Source: Mycobacterium sp. 050128
Lineage (GTDB): Bacteria; Actinomycetota; Actinomycetes; Mycobacteriales; Mycobacteriaceae
Direction of reading: 5' to 3'
NCBI RefSeq assembly: GCF_036409155.1
Contig: NZ_JAZGLW010000009.1
Span: 16,895 to 80,894, forward strand
Length of the DNA: 64,000 bases
Below, in pieces: positions 1-8,652 of this stretch (positions are counted from its first letter, which is position 1; each line of letters starts with the position of its first letter). Under the pieces are notes generated by a model. The model did not search any database, had not been told where the DNA came from, and saw nothing but the letters and a program-made list of their open reading frames with translations. A program made the translations under genes and the position numbers.

Positions 1-91
1 TGCGTGCCCATGACTGAAGTCCTAGCGGCAATGCGATTCAGCAACTACAGTATCAAGTTATCTGAGGTAAGTGCGTACTTATGGAGCACAA

Positions 92-691
92 GTGAGTGAA
101 GTGCCTACACGGGATCGGTTGGTCTCCGAAGGGATGCGCCTGTTCAGCGAGCAGGGCTACCAAGAAACCAGCGTCGCCCAAATTGAAGCCGCCGCTGGCC
201 TGGCACCGGGATCAGGTGCGCTGTACAACCACTTCAAATCCAAGGAAGCCCTTCTCGAAGCGGGCATCGACCGCCAGCTCGACCGCCGCAACGCCCTGCG
301 TGACATCCGCGCCCTGTTCGCCGGGCTCGGCGACTTGCGAAGTGAACTGACGATGCTGGGGCGATACATGCTCGCCGTGCTCGACGAGGAAACACAACTG
401 CTACAAATCGCCTCCCGCGTTCCGTCGAATCGCTCTAAAGCCCGACTCACCGATGCCTACGCCGCGCTGTTCGACGGGCTCTACGCCGAACTGTCCAACT
501 GGGTGCAGAGCTGGGTCCCGGCAGTCGACAAGCAGGGTGCGGCAACCGTCGCCGCGGTCGCGGTCAACGCACTGCTCGGTAAACGCGCGACGCGCACCCT
601 ATTCGGCGCTACCGCAACAGATCTGCCCGACGAGCAATACGTCGCCGAATGGACAGCCCTGCTGGAGCGTCGGATCGAATCACTGCGCTAG
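92..691 (+). CDS. TetR-family transcriptional regulator
   Basis: About 200 residues with an N-terminal TetR helix-turn-helix at roughly residues 10-55 (the stretch TSVAQIEAAAGLAPGSGALY followed by NHFKSKEALLE), then a helical ligand-binding domain not recognised at subfamily level. The GTG at 92 is preferred because GGAG lies 5 bases upstream; an in-frame GTG at 71 would add seven residues but has worse spacing. It sits 9 bases before a YrbE permease gene and is probably co-transcribed with it, so it is likely the local repressor of that lipid-transport-type gene and of itself. The ligand is unknown. Confidence 0.9.
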   Translation: MSEVPTRDRLVSEGMRLFSEQGYQETSVAQIEAAAGLAPGSGALYNHFKSKEALLEAGIDRQLDRRNALRDIRALFAGLGDLRSELTMLGRYMLAVLDEETQLLQIASRVPSNRSKARLTDAYAALFDGLYAELSNWVQSWVPAVDKQGAATVAAVAVNALLGKRATRTLFGATATDLPDEQYVAEWTALLERRIESLR

Positions 692-700
692 GAGCCCATC

Positions 701-1501
701 ATGGTCACGACGTCAGAGACGCTCACCGGTTACCTGCGCGACCGTTTGACACCCCCTCTTACAATGGTTGGCGGCTTCTTTCGCATGTGCGTGCTGACCG
801 GAAAAGCGCTGTTCCGTCGGCCATTTCAATGGCGCGAATTCGTCCAGCAATGCTGGTTCATCATGCGGGTGGCGTTTCTGCCGACCATCATGGTCGCGAT
901 TCCGCTGACCGTCCTTCTCATTTTCACCCTCAACGTTCTGTTGGCCCAGTTCGGTGCCGCCGACCTATCCGGTGCAGGCGCAGCAATCGGTGCGGTCACC
1001 CAACTCGGGCCTCAGGTCACGGTGCTGGTAGTAGCCGGGGCCGGGGCCACAGCAATCTGCGCAGACCTCGGTGCTCGCACCATCCGCGAAGAAATCGACG
1101 CGATGGAAGTGCTCGGCATCGACCCCATCCACCGGCTCGTTGTGCCCCGGGTCATCGCCGCAACCCTGGTCTCAACACTGCTCAACGGACTAGTCATCAC
1201 CGTCGGCCTAATCGGCGGCTACCTCTTCGGCGTCTACCTGCAAAACGTGTCGCGCGGCGCCTATCTCGCCACCCTGACCACCATCACCGGCCTGCCAGAA
1301 GTGGTCATCGCGATGATCAAAGCAGCATCATTTGGTCTCATCGCCGGCTTGGTCGGCTGTTACCGCGGACTCACCGTCCGCGGTGGCTCCAAAGGCCTTG
1401 GCACCGCCGTCAACGAAACCGTCGTGCTATGCGTGGTCGCCCTTTTCGCTGTCAACGTCGTGCTCACCAGCATCGGCGTACGTTTCGGCACCGGACACTG
1501 A
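701..1501 (+). CDS. MlaE/YrbE-type ABC permease, YrbEA-like, orphan
   Basis: A 266-residue integral membrane protein of the MlaE permease family. The family signature is clear in the middle (GAGATAICADLGARTIREE, then IDAMEVLGIDP), followed by several hydrophobic segments. In mycobacteria YrbEA pairs with YrbEB to form the permease of Mce lipid importers, and six mce genes follow. Here nothing like yrbEB or mce follows: after the stop at 1501 there are about 380 bases without a recognisable gene. The permease is therefore either a remnant of an mce operon or works with chromosomally encoded partners. It is paired with the upstream TetR gene. Confidence 0.92.
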   Translation: MVTTSETLTGYLRDRLTPPLTMVGGFFRMCVLTGKALFRRPFQWREFVQQCWFIMRVAFLPTIMVAIPLTVLLIFTLNVLLAQFGAADLSGAGAAIGAVTQLGPQVTVLVVAGAGATAICADLGARTIREEIDAMEVLGIDPIHRLVVPRVIAATLVSTLLNGLVITVGLIGGYLFGVYLQNVSRGAYLATLTTITGLPEVVIAMIKAASFGLIAGLVGCYRGLTVRGGSKGLGTAVNETVVLCVVALFAVNVVLTSIGVRFGTGH

Positions 1502-1880
1502 GCGGGTAGCCGGCAATCGGTCTACAACTACCTCAGCGGCTCCGCTGCGCGCCTGGCCAAAGTCACCTAGGCGGCCAGCACGAAACGTAGTAATCATCGA
1601 ACCGCCCCGTGCGGCCAAAGAATCGGCTTACGCTGTAGGGCTCTCGGCTCCACCTAAGATTCTGACTTGCGTTGCTACACAACATCACTTGGCGCCACAC
1701 GACGCGACGGGGACGAGCGCGGATTAAGTGCGACCGAGATGCCCACTTCCCGTGTGGCCTGCGTCATTAGTGGGAATGCCATCCATCCGCATCCATGAAT
1801 CAGTCTGCGAGGTTGGTCTTGCCCGCGGCAGTCCCCCAGTCCGATGCTCCTAACGCGGCGTCGGAATATGCTCGACCGCT
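1502..1880. other. Intergenic, no recognisable gene
   Basis: No convincing reading frame. A short coding-like stretch directly after the permease stop, in the same frame and ending at a TAG near 1570, could be decayed sequence from a lost downstream gene, but it is too short to identify. No terminator hairpin with a U-tract was seen. Confidence 0.4.
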
Positions 1881-3437
1881 ATGGGTCTCAACCTCGACAT
1901 GAATGTGTCATTTCGACACAGCCATCGCTTCGGCGAACTCGTCGAAGCGATTTATTACGCCACTTCGGTCTCGACGCCCGAAACCCATTGGGTGGAGTGG
2001 AAAAGCACCCTGGACTTCTCCAAGGCGAAGGACAAGGTGAGCGCGGCCAAAGCGATCATCGCTTTCGCCAATCGCGACCCGGCGAACGCGGCCCGCGAGT
2101 GCGAGGGCGAAGGGTACCTCGTCGTGGGCGTTGCGCCTGACGGCGTGCTCGGCGGCGTCGCGGTGCACGACGCGGCCGATCTCGCCGGGATGCTGCGAAC
2201 CTACGTCGACGGACCACACTGGGACGTCGACTACGTCGAATTCCACGGGCAAGACGTCCTGATCATCACGGTCGCACCGCCGCATCCCGGCCACCGGATC
2301 CACTCCCTGGTCAAGGACTACGAAAGCTACAGGTCCGGAACCGTTTTCCGCCGCGGCATCTCCGGCTCCGAGCCAGCAACCCATCGGGAACTCAACGAGC
2401 TGCAGAACCGGCTCCTGCAGGACCCTCCGGTCTCTGACAGCGACGCGTTCGACGAGGCGATCGGTAGCGGCAACTACCGGTTGGCTGGCCGCCTGATGCG
2501 CAGCGCCGCCCGCGGTGTGATCAACGTATGCAGCGACCCTGAACAGTTTCCACCCGGCTTCGCCAGTCGAGTGCCGACGGAGCAGATCACCCGATATGTC
2601 GAGATCGCTGATGGCTACCGCGAGGCCGCGTCGCCTTTGCTTCCTCTCGTCATCGAGGGCTGTCGGGTCGAAAGCACTTCGCTTGAAGTCGAGTATCGAC
2701 AGGTCATCACCGCACTCGCCGAGCCGAGACCGCTTGTCCAAGAGAGTGGTTCGCTCATCACAAGTGTCCGAAACCAACAACTGGAGGCGTTGGCACTGCT
2801 GCCAGCGACGCTCACGATGTACGCTGGCACGATCGCGGCAGTTGAACACGAGAACTACGGCGCCATCCGCGCTCTGACCGTCGATGCCACCGTCGATTGG
2901 TCCCTTTTTACGAACCGCAAGGTGGCGGTCCTCGATAAGGCTGGCCCCTGGGAGATTGTCGGCCACGAGCGGCATCTCGGACTTGCCCTGCGTGCCGCCC
3001 AGACAGGTGTACTCACCGAACAGCTGCTGGACGCCCTCGCAGCGGGTCGACTTCCGCGCCGACCGGTCTACGCAGTCTCGGCCTTCTTGTTCGATGCGCT
3101 GCGGACGTACTTTCCCGACCACACCGATTCCCAGTACCTCAGGCTGTTCGATGCCGCCGAGATCTTTTTCTGCCTTATAGTCACCGATCTGGCGGCTCAA
3201 CGTAACCCAGGCCTCCTCGACCAGCCCTGGCTGGGGCTGTTCGTCACGCACGCGGCCGAGAGTCACCCCTTCGATGAGACTCAGGTCGCGCACATGTTGG
3301 CGGATGCACGAAGCGCGGGCGATCAGTGGCCACCCGTAGAAGCCGGTCTGTTCGGGGGATCAAAGAAACGGCTACAGGAAGCCGTAGACACCGTGTGGAC
3401 GGCCACCGTGGCGGAGCTGCGCCACGGACCTTTCTGA
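1881..3437 (+). CDS. AlbA_2 (Schlafen-like) domain protein
   Basis: A 518-residue protein. Residues about 35-160 match the AlbA_2/Schlafen AlbA_2 domain by eye: THWVEWKSTLDFSK, then AIIAFANRDP, then YLVVGVAPDGVLGGV, the usual pattern of a conserved acidic/Lys strand, an FAN helix and a glycine-rich strand. AlbA_2 domains occur in putative nucleic-acid-binding or nuclease proteins, several tied to phage defence. The C-terminal 350 residues are not recognised and look helical. The start is uncertain: ATG at 1881 has no clear ribosome-binding site and ATG at 1899 is possible. It stands alone, convergent with the RES-domain gene downstream. A defence role is inferred from family and neighbourhood only. 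Confidence 0.75.
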   Translation: MGLNLDMNVSFRHSHRFGELVEAIYYATSVSTPETHWVEWKSTLDFSKAKDKVSAAKAIIAFANRDPANAARECEGEGYLVVGVAPDGVLGGVAVHDAADLAGMLRTYVDGPHWDVDYVEFHGQDVLIITVAPPHPGHRIHSLVKDYESYRSGTVFRRGISGSEPATHRELNELQNRLLQDPPVSDSDAFDEAIGSGNYRLAGRLMRSAARGVINVCSDPEQFPPGFASRVPTEQITRYVEIADGYREAASPLLPLVIEGCRVESTSLEVEYRQVITALAEPRPLVQESGSLITSVRNQQLEALALLPATLTMYAGTIAAVEHENYGAIRALTVDATVDWSLFTNRKVAVLDKAGPWEIVGHERHLGLALRAAQTGVLTEQLLDALAAGRLPRRPVYAVSAFLFDALRTYFPDHTDSQYLRLFDAAEIFFCLIVTDLAAQRNPGLLDQPWLGLFVTHAAESHPFDETQVAHMLADARSAGDQWPPVEAGLFGGSKKRLQEAVDTVWTATVAELRHGPF

Positions 3438-3640
3438 CACCCCGTCGCGACGATGCCTTGATAGACAGGCGCATTTCAGCGAACTGTTTGAACGTTGCCA
3501 GGCCCAGCTGACCGCGGCCTAGCCTAAGAACTTCAAAGCCCTTGCGTTCATATAGACGCTGCGCCGGGTCGCGTACATGCACATTCGTGCACATCGCCCT
3601 TCGAGCAACAATGTTGTTACGGTCCGCTACTCGCCGCCGA

Positions 3641-4858
3641 TTACGGCCATCCCGCCACAGGTACCCAGCTGGGAATGGCCTTCCGCCAGGTGCAGGCGGT
3701 CATCGTGAGGCGTGGCCTGCCAGGGAGTGTCAGCGGCAACTTTGGGTTCGCATCGGTAGTCGGCAGGGACAAACGATCTTCAAACAGCACCAAGTTGCGC
3801 CCGTTTGGGTGCACTGCGCTCGGATAGGCGATCCCATCGACGTCGATAGCCGGGAGCGTTGTCATCACACCGGTGCTGCGCTGAATGGCTTCCACGAGAT
3901 ACTGCGTCGGCAGGTAGTTGAGGCCCTGCGGGTCGGCCGCGGGATCGACCGGGCGGCAGATGGAGTCGACGAAGCGGTTCAAAAACACTGTTTGAGTGAC
4001 CTGTTCACGATCCCCGGTAAGGAAATCAACCGGATATGGTGCGCCCGTCAGATCCAGCACGACGATATCAGCGTCGGCGACGAAGGCGCCGTAGACCGCA
4101 TACGGCGAAGTCGGAGAATGGCCAAAGACCTCGGCCAGGGCCGTTTCAACCTCCTGTGCTGCGTAAAAGAGCGGGATCCCAGCGGGATTCATCCGGCCTG
4201 CTCTTGCGAGCGTGGGCGGCGGTGGCATGATCTGGTCGACAGTGGCATGCTCCGCATCCAGTCCCTCGTGCGTCCTAGATCGGTAGACTGCAGTGCCAGC
4301 AGGGATGACGGTCCGCAGCGATGCATCGGATAACTGCGCTAGCGTACCGGCCACAACGGTGTAGAGCTGCGGCTCATGCTCAAGGAGATATTCCAGTACT
4401 GTGAAACGTGCCCGATGCTGGAGCACAAGGGTAAATTCCTCCCAGTCGGCGATGACCTGCTCACTCAAATCACCTCTCTCCCAATAGGTTGAGATCCACT
4501 CGCTACCGTCCAACGCCTCAACGATCGCTACGCATGCTGGATCATCGGCTCCGGTCAGCAGTTCGATCATCTGGTAGGTATCCGCGGATTGATCCCCGAA
4601 CTCTTTGTGAAAACGGCCGGCAGCCGTGCTGGTTTCATACGGCTGATACAGCCAGCTCGCTTTCTCTAGGACCAGCTGAATGAGGGTGTCCAGAGAACCC
4701 GCCGGTGTGCGCTGACAAGCGAAACACTCCAGTGGACGCCCAGCGTCAACGGTCTGTGCCTCGGCGCTGTCTGCCACACACTGTCGCGCGGTTTGGCTGG
4801 TGAAGTGCTCGACGCACACAAGCCGCCCAGTCTCGATGAACCGCTCCTCCGATGCCAT
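3641..4858 (-). CDS. HEPN/RES-type protein with C-terminal RES domain
   Basis: A 405-residue protein. The C-terminal half carries a RES domain: TAVYRSR supplies the conserved Arg, GRMNPAGIPLFYAA the R-x-N-P-x-G-x-x-x-F/Y-A motif, and VETALAEVFGH the conserved Glu. RES domains of characterised toxins degrade NAD+. The N-terminal half (a Cys-containing start, then helices) resembles the HEPN/RES N-terminal domain found in stand-alone RES proteins, so no separate Xre antitoxin is expected and none is seen. The start at 4858 is chosen over 4906 because AGGAAGGGA lies just upstream. It is convergent with the AlbA_2 gene. Toxin or abortive-infection activity is inferred. Confidence 0.75.
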   Translation of the reverse strand: MASEERFIETGRLVCVEHFTSQTARQCVADSAEAQTVDAGRPLECFACQRTPAGSLDTLIQLVLEKASWLYQPYETSTAAGRFHKEFGDQSADTYQMIELLTGADDPACVAIVEALDGSEWISTYWERGDLSEQVIADWEEFTLVLQHRARFTVLEYLLEHEPQLYTVVAGTLAQLSDASLRTVIPAGTAVYRSRTHEGLDAEHATVDQIMPPPPTLARAGRMNPAGIPLFYAAQEVETALAEVFGHSPTSPYAVYGAFVADADIVVLDLTGAPYPVDFLTGDREQVTQTVFLNRFVDSICRPVDPAADPQGLNYLPTQYLVEAIQRSTGVMTTLPAIDVDGIAYPSAVHPNGRNLVLFEDRLSLPTTDANPKLPLTLPGRPRLTMTACTWRKAIPSWVPVAGWP

Positions 4859-5096
4859 GACGTCCCTTCCTTCTCGGGGCGCGTGCGATCGTCGCGTCCC
4901 CAACAAAGCCCCAGCTCATGGTGTCTCTTATTCTCTCGGGAATCTATCCGCGGTCTTAGGGCCGTAAGTGCAAGGCCGCCCGATCCTCCGGATGGGCGCA
5001 GTTAGCCGTCGGGGTGATCAGACGCCGACTCCGATCCGCCATCTCAGATGAAGACTGGCCGGCGTCAACGTGTCTCGATCAAGCTGACGGTTCCCA

Positions 5097-5609
5097 TCAC
5101 GAGACCGCCAGATTCACTGAGACCGGACAGTTTTGCGTGAACCACTCGCCGTGTGCGGAGCGCCAGTTGACTCGGACAACGAATCCAGGTCGATCGGAAT
5201 CAACAGATCTGACCTCTGCATTCCGCGTTCCTTTGTGCGTGCCAACCATCATTTGACGTTTGAGTCGGTCGTCGGCGCAGAAATTCACGTAGCACGGGAG
5301 TCCCGACGATGACGACAGGCGATCGGTGCTATACGGCGGAACGCTCTGCGCTGTCCCGATAACTCGGTCCCACGCCGTCACGCTGACCTCGTAGGCGGTG
5401 TCCTCTCCCACATTGGCGACGTACGCATGGCGAGGGTCAGTGTCCCACCGACCGACCTGCCAGCTCACCCCCGGCCGACGTGCACTGGCCGTCGAATGAG
5501 GTTGCCGTTTAGACCGCCTTTGGTAGACGACGAAGAAGACGAGCAGGACGGCCCACACGGCGGTGACCACCGCTAAGACCAGGAACGGGACCATCATCGG
5601 ATCCGCCAC
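5097..5609 (-). CDS. Hypothetical protein with one N-terminal membrane segment
   Basis: A 170-residue protein, not recognised. Residues about 6-28 (MVPFLVLAVVTAVWAVLLVF) form one transmembrane helix followed by a basic stretch (YQRRSKRQ). The remaining 130 residues look like a soluble beta-rich domain (HAYVANVGEDTAYEVSVTAWD) that could be an immunoglobulin-like fold. Start is GTG 5609 or ATG 5597; neither has a strong ribosome-binding site. It is divergent from the VOC gene at 5735. Confidence 0.65.
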   Translation of the reverse strand: MADPMMVPFLVLAVVTAVWAVLLVFFVVYQRRSKRQPHSTASARRPGVSWQVGRWDTDPRHAYVANVGEDTAYEVSVTAWDRVIGTAQSVPPYSTDRLSSSSGLPCYVNFCADDRLKRQMMVGTHKGTRNAEVRSVDSDRPGFVVRVNWRSAHGEWFTQNCPVSVNLAVS

Positions 5610-5734
5610 AAACGAATCGTAATCCGCTAGCCAAGGTTGGGTAACACCCTTACAGACGTCCGATCTTGGTAAGAGTCAAGCCGAGGGCGCAGCTTGTGCG
5701 CATTGACCGTGTGCCGTCGAGCTATGTTCGGCAG

Positions 5735-6133
5735 ATGCGCATCGACCTCATGGCGATCGTTGTGGAGGAGTACGACCCCGCCATCGCATTCTTCGTTGAC
5801 TTGCTTGGGTTCGAGCTGGTCGAGGACTCACCGGCTTTGACCAATGACGGCCGCCCGAAACGCTGGGTCGTGGTCCGTCCGCCCAGGGCCCAAACTGGCA
5901 TCCTGCTCGCCCGTGCAGACAGTGATACGCAAGCCGCTGCGATCGGGCAGCAATTCGCGGGCCGCGTCGGGTTCTTCTTGCGGGTCGATGATTTTCAGGT
6001 CGCATATGACCGGATGGTCTGCGGCGGAGTTGAATTCGTGACCGAGCCCCGCGCAGAGCCGTATGGACGTGTCGCGGTCTTCCTCGACATCGCCGGGAAC
6101 CGATGGGACCTCCTTGGACCGGATCGGTCATAG
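5735..6133 (+). CDS. VOC-family (glyoxalase/bleomycin-resistance-like) protein
   Basis: A 132-residue protein with the VOC fold pattern: an N-terminal strand followed by YDPAIAFFVDLLGFELVED, a central RWVVVRPP strand, and a C-terminal EPYGRVAVFLDIAGNRWDLLG with the near-terminal acidic metal-ligand region typical of the superfamily. The frame stays open to 5666, but the VOC domain begins at the ATG at 5735 (MRIDLMAIVVEEYDPA). Substrate cannot be inferred. Its 3' end runs up to a truncated glycosyltransferase gene on the other strand, which suggests a recombination junction at about 6135-6168. Confidence 0.8.
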   Translation: MRIDLMAIVVEEYDPAIAFFVDLLGFELVEDSPALTNDGRPKRWVVVRPPRAQTGILLARADSDTQAAAIGQQFAGRVGFFLRVDDFQVAYDRMVCGGVEFVTEPRAEPYGRVAVFLDIAGNRWDLLGPDRS

Positions 6134-6167
6134 CCAACGGTGGCGTCCCACGCCGCGACTTGTCCTG

Positions 6168-6287
6168 GTGGAAGTCCGGCGGCGCGCACACCACCACCTC
6201 GTGGCCAGCGTCTTTGAGTGCGACGGCTAGGGCCACCATTGGCTGAGCCTCGCCTCGTGAACCGATCGTCGATAATACTGCGCGCAT
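6168..6287 (-). pseudogene. Glycosyltransferase 5' remnant (UGT/MGT type)
   Basis: The first 40 codons read MRAVLSTIGSRGEAQPMVAL followed by AVALKDAGHEVVVCAPPDF, the unmistakable N-terminal Rossmann start of UDP-glycosyltransferase-like (MGT/rhamnosyltransferase) proteins of about 400 residues. After PPDFHQ the frame loses all similarity and the VOC gene occupies the other strand. Only about a tenth of the gene remains, so no product is expected. AGG precedes the ATG closely, suggesting it was once a normal gene. Confidence 0.75.
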
Positions 6288-6737
6288 CCTGATCTGCTGC
6301 TATCTCGTCAAAAGTGTTGCCGGACAGCAAGTCTGCACCAATGAGGGGGCCTTGCGGCAAGACCACCCAGCCGGTGCATACTGAAAGGGGAGGCGTCGCG
6401 CGCTGCGACCGTGAGGTCGGCCTCCCCCATCAACGGTGCGCAATCAACGAGCACACGCTGTCCGTCTTGGGCTACGCCCGATCGTCTGTCGAGTCTGAAA
6501 GCAACCAGTCTGCAGGCCGCCGACAGTAGACCCACCACACGCTGTGATCGATCGGTCCGACCCCTCGGCGATGGGCGCGAAAGCGTGCTGCCAACCTCTG
6601 GTGCACGAGGGCAAATGTGAGCAATGTCATGACCTGTGAGCTTGAGGAAAATTCTTTCCTGACCCGCCTGGATATCGCGGCCAGGCGGGCCTACCTTCGG
6701 TCTCCGAGCGGATATCGGCCCGCCGCAAGGAGATCCA
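6288..6737. other. Intergenic, upstream of carotenoid oxygenase
   Basis: No gene supported. Frames on both strands are short and without family features. The last 100 bases before 6738 probably hold the promoter and leader of the oxygenase gene; AAGGAG precedes its ATG at good spacing. Confidence 0.4.
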
Positions 6738-8096
6738 ATGCCTCAGGACGTCCCAATACATTTGGCAGGAAATAACATTCCCGTCGCCGAAGAAGCGACG
6801 CTTGTACCCAGTCGTATCGTCGGTCAAATCCCCGACGGACTGTCCGGAACGTTCATCCGCAACGGCCCGAACGCGCGCACCGGCCATTCGCCACACTGGT
6901 TCGCCGGCGACGGCATGGTGCACGCGGTCTGCCTGCGCGACGGCAACGCCACCTGGTACCGCAACCGTTTCATCCGCACCCCGCTCTACAAAAACCCCAC
7001 TCAGTCGCGCTACGCGCTGGCCCTCGACCCGCAAACCGGGGACATCGACTATCGCGTGAACACTGCCAACACCCATATCGTTGAACATGCCGGCCGCCTA
7101 CTCGCGCTGGAAGAAGGTGGCCTGCCCTACGCACTCACCGCACTGTTGGACACCGTTGGCCCATACACGTTCGACGGGGCATTGAAGGGCCCGATGACCG
7201 CCCACCCGAAATCCTGCCCATTGACCGGAGACCTGCTGTTCTTCGGGTATCGCCTACGCCCACCCTTTCTGACCTACTACCGCGCCGACTCCCAGGGCAT
7301 TCTGCGCACGTCACTGGATATCGATCTGCCGGCTGCGGTGATGATGCACGATTTCGCCATCACCGCCGAGCACGTCGTGTTCATGGACTTGCCGGTGGTC
7401 TTCGACGTTTCCGCGGCAGCCGCCGGCGCACCGCCGTGGCGCTGGGACCCCTACCACCAAGCGCGATTCGGTGTGATGTCACGCCGCGACGAGGCCGCTC
7501 CCATCCGGTGGTTCGACGTCGACTCCTGCTTCGTGTGGCACACCATGAACGCCTACGAAGCCGGCGGCGCAATCGTCATCACCGGAACCCGCGTCGAAAG
7601 TCTCTGGCGCCAAGGACCCGACGACGTCACCGGCGGTATGCCGACACTGCACCGCTGGACCCTCAATCTCACCACCGGCGCCGTCACCGAAACCCCTCTG
7701 GATGACACCGCCTCGGAATACCCAAGGATCTCAGAATCGGTGTGTGGGCAGCCACACCGATTCGGCTACACCACCAGCTTCGCCCTGCAGGCCGAGCCGA
7801 ACTCATCCGAGATCTACAAATACGACCTGTGGAACGGAACACGAACGACATTTCGTTTTCCCCAAGGACATAGCTGCGGAGAAGCTGTCTTCGTCCCTTC
7901 CACCGATATTCGGGCTAGCGAAGACGACGGCTACCTGATGACATTCGTGCACGATGGCAGCGACGCCACCAGTTACCTTGTGATTCTCGACGCCGCAGAC
8001 CCGCTCACCAGGCCAATCGCCGAGATCCACCTACCAGTACGCATACCCAACGGCTTCCACGGCAACTGGATCCCTTCCCGCGCTATCGGTGCATGA
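6738..8096 (+). CDS. Carotenoid oxygenase (RPE65/lignostilbene dioxygenase family)
   Basis: A 452-residue protein, normal length for the family. It shows the N-terminal IPDGLSGTFIRNGPN and HWFAGDGMVHAV motifs and the four iron-ligand histidines of the seven-bladed propeller: H156 (MTAHPK), H204 (VMMHDFAI), H268 (FVWHTMNAYE) and H441 (NGFHGNW). These non-haem Fe(II) enzymes cleave carotenoids or stilbenes oxidatively. The start at 6738 has AAGGAG just upstream. It appears monocistronic and is followed by a strong hairpin. No carotenoid biosynthesis genes are nearby, so it may act on a host or environmental substrate. Confidence 0.95.
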   Translation: MPQDVPIHLAGNNIPVAEEATLVPSRIVGQIPDGLSGTFIRNGPNARTGHSPHWFAGDGMVHAVCLRDGNATWYRNRFIRTPLYKNPTQSRYALALDPQTGDIDYRVNTANTHIVEHAGRLLALEEGGLPYALTALLDTVGPYTFDGALKGPMTAHPKSCPLTGDLLFFGYRLRPPFLTYYRADSQGILRTSLDIDLPAAVMMHDFAITAEHVVFMDLPVVFDVSAAAAGAPPWRWDPYHQARFGVMSRRDEAAPIRWFDVDSCFVWHTMNAYEAGGAIVITGTRVESLWRQGPDDVTGGMPTLHRWTLNLTTGAVTETPLDDTASEYPRISESVCGQPHRFGYTTSFALQAEPNSSEIYKYDLWNGTRTTFRFPQGHSCGEAVFVPSTDIRASEDDGYLMTFVHDGSDATSYLVILDAADPLTRPIAEIHLPVRIPNGFHGNWIPSRAIGA

Positions 8097-8149
8097 GAAT
8101 TCCCATGAACAGGGCCAAACGGTGACGCTCCCACGCCCCACCAACATCA

Positions 8150-8199
8150 CGGTTGGTCATGCGTCCGGGACCGGCCGTGTCGGTCCCGGACAACAACCG
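8150..8199 (+). terminator. Strong hairpin after carotenoid oxygenase
   Basis: A perfect 11-bp stem (GTCCGGGACCG at 8163-8173 against CGGTCCCGGAC at 8181-8191, 7-base loop) is enclosed by an outer 6-bp pairing (CGGTTG / CAACCG). It lies 54 bases past the stop codon. There is no U-tract, so termination would be of the actinobacterial hairpin type; an operator role cannot be excluded. Confidence 0.55.
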
Positions 8200-8234
8200 A
8201 GCAGTACTTTGCCAGGTTGGGCGCCCACCCCGGT

Positions 8235-8284
8235 GGGTCATTTCACGAGACCCCCAGAGGGTCAATTTTCAGAGACCGTTGACA
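8235..8284. mobile_element. IS21-family terminal end, solo remnant
   Basis: Read on the minus strand the segment begins TGTCAACGGTCTCTGAAAAT and carries two related copies of a TGAAA-TGACCC motif (TGAAAATTGACCC and GTGAAATGACCCA). A TGT start plus multiple internal TGAAAATTGACCC-type repeats is characteristic of IS21-family ends bound by IstA. No istA/istB lies beside it, so it is a left-behind end. A truncated istB lies far away at 58.04 kb. Confidence 0.5.
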
Positions 8285-8652
8285 GGCTGCGTGTCCCGAG
8301 TGCGAGGACCGCAGAATATGAGCCTCTCCGTGTTCGTTATCCCTGTTGTGGGACAACTCATTTCGTTGTCGTATGTGAAGCTCCCGGTTGTGGCCCGCTG
8401 CCCTTCTGTATTGCTCGGCGCCGCAACTTTGTTCGATAAAGTGCGGAGCAGTTGCTGCAGCTTTGCGCGATGTATCAGATGAATCACACCAGGGGCAGCC
8501 GCCAGTCTGGGCTGTCGCGGGTGTTGAGTGCCGCTCCCCCGGTGGGGGATTCGTCATGGCTTCTTGACTCCACGCAGGACCGCATGGCACGGCACCGTCG
8601 CAGTCAACCCTTGTACTAGGCACTGCGGCCGTCGATCTAGCGCTAGCTGCGG
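8285..8652. other. Intergenic, no recognisable gene
   Basis: No supported coding region between the IS21-like end and the pentapeptide-repeat gene. Short frames on both strands lack family features. Confidence 0.4.

Noticed and set aside
1908..3293. A 461-codon minus-strand frame opposite the AlbA_2 gene
   Set aside because: The plus-strand frame has recognisable AlbA_2 motifs; the antisense frame has none and results from high GC third positions.
5748..6287. A 179-codon gene for a glycosyltransferase
   Set aside because: Only the first 40 codons match the family; the remainder is antisense to the VOC gene, so it is a remnant.
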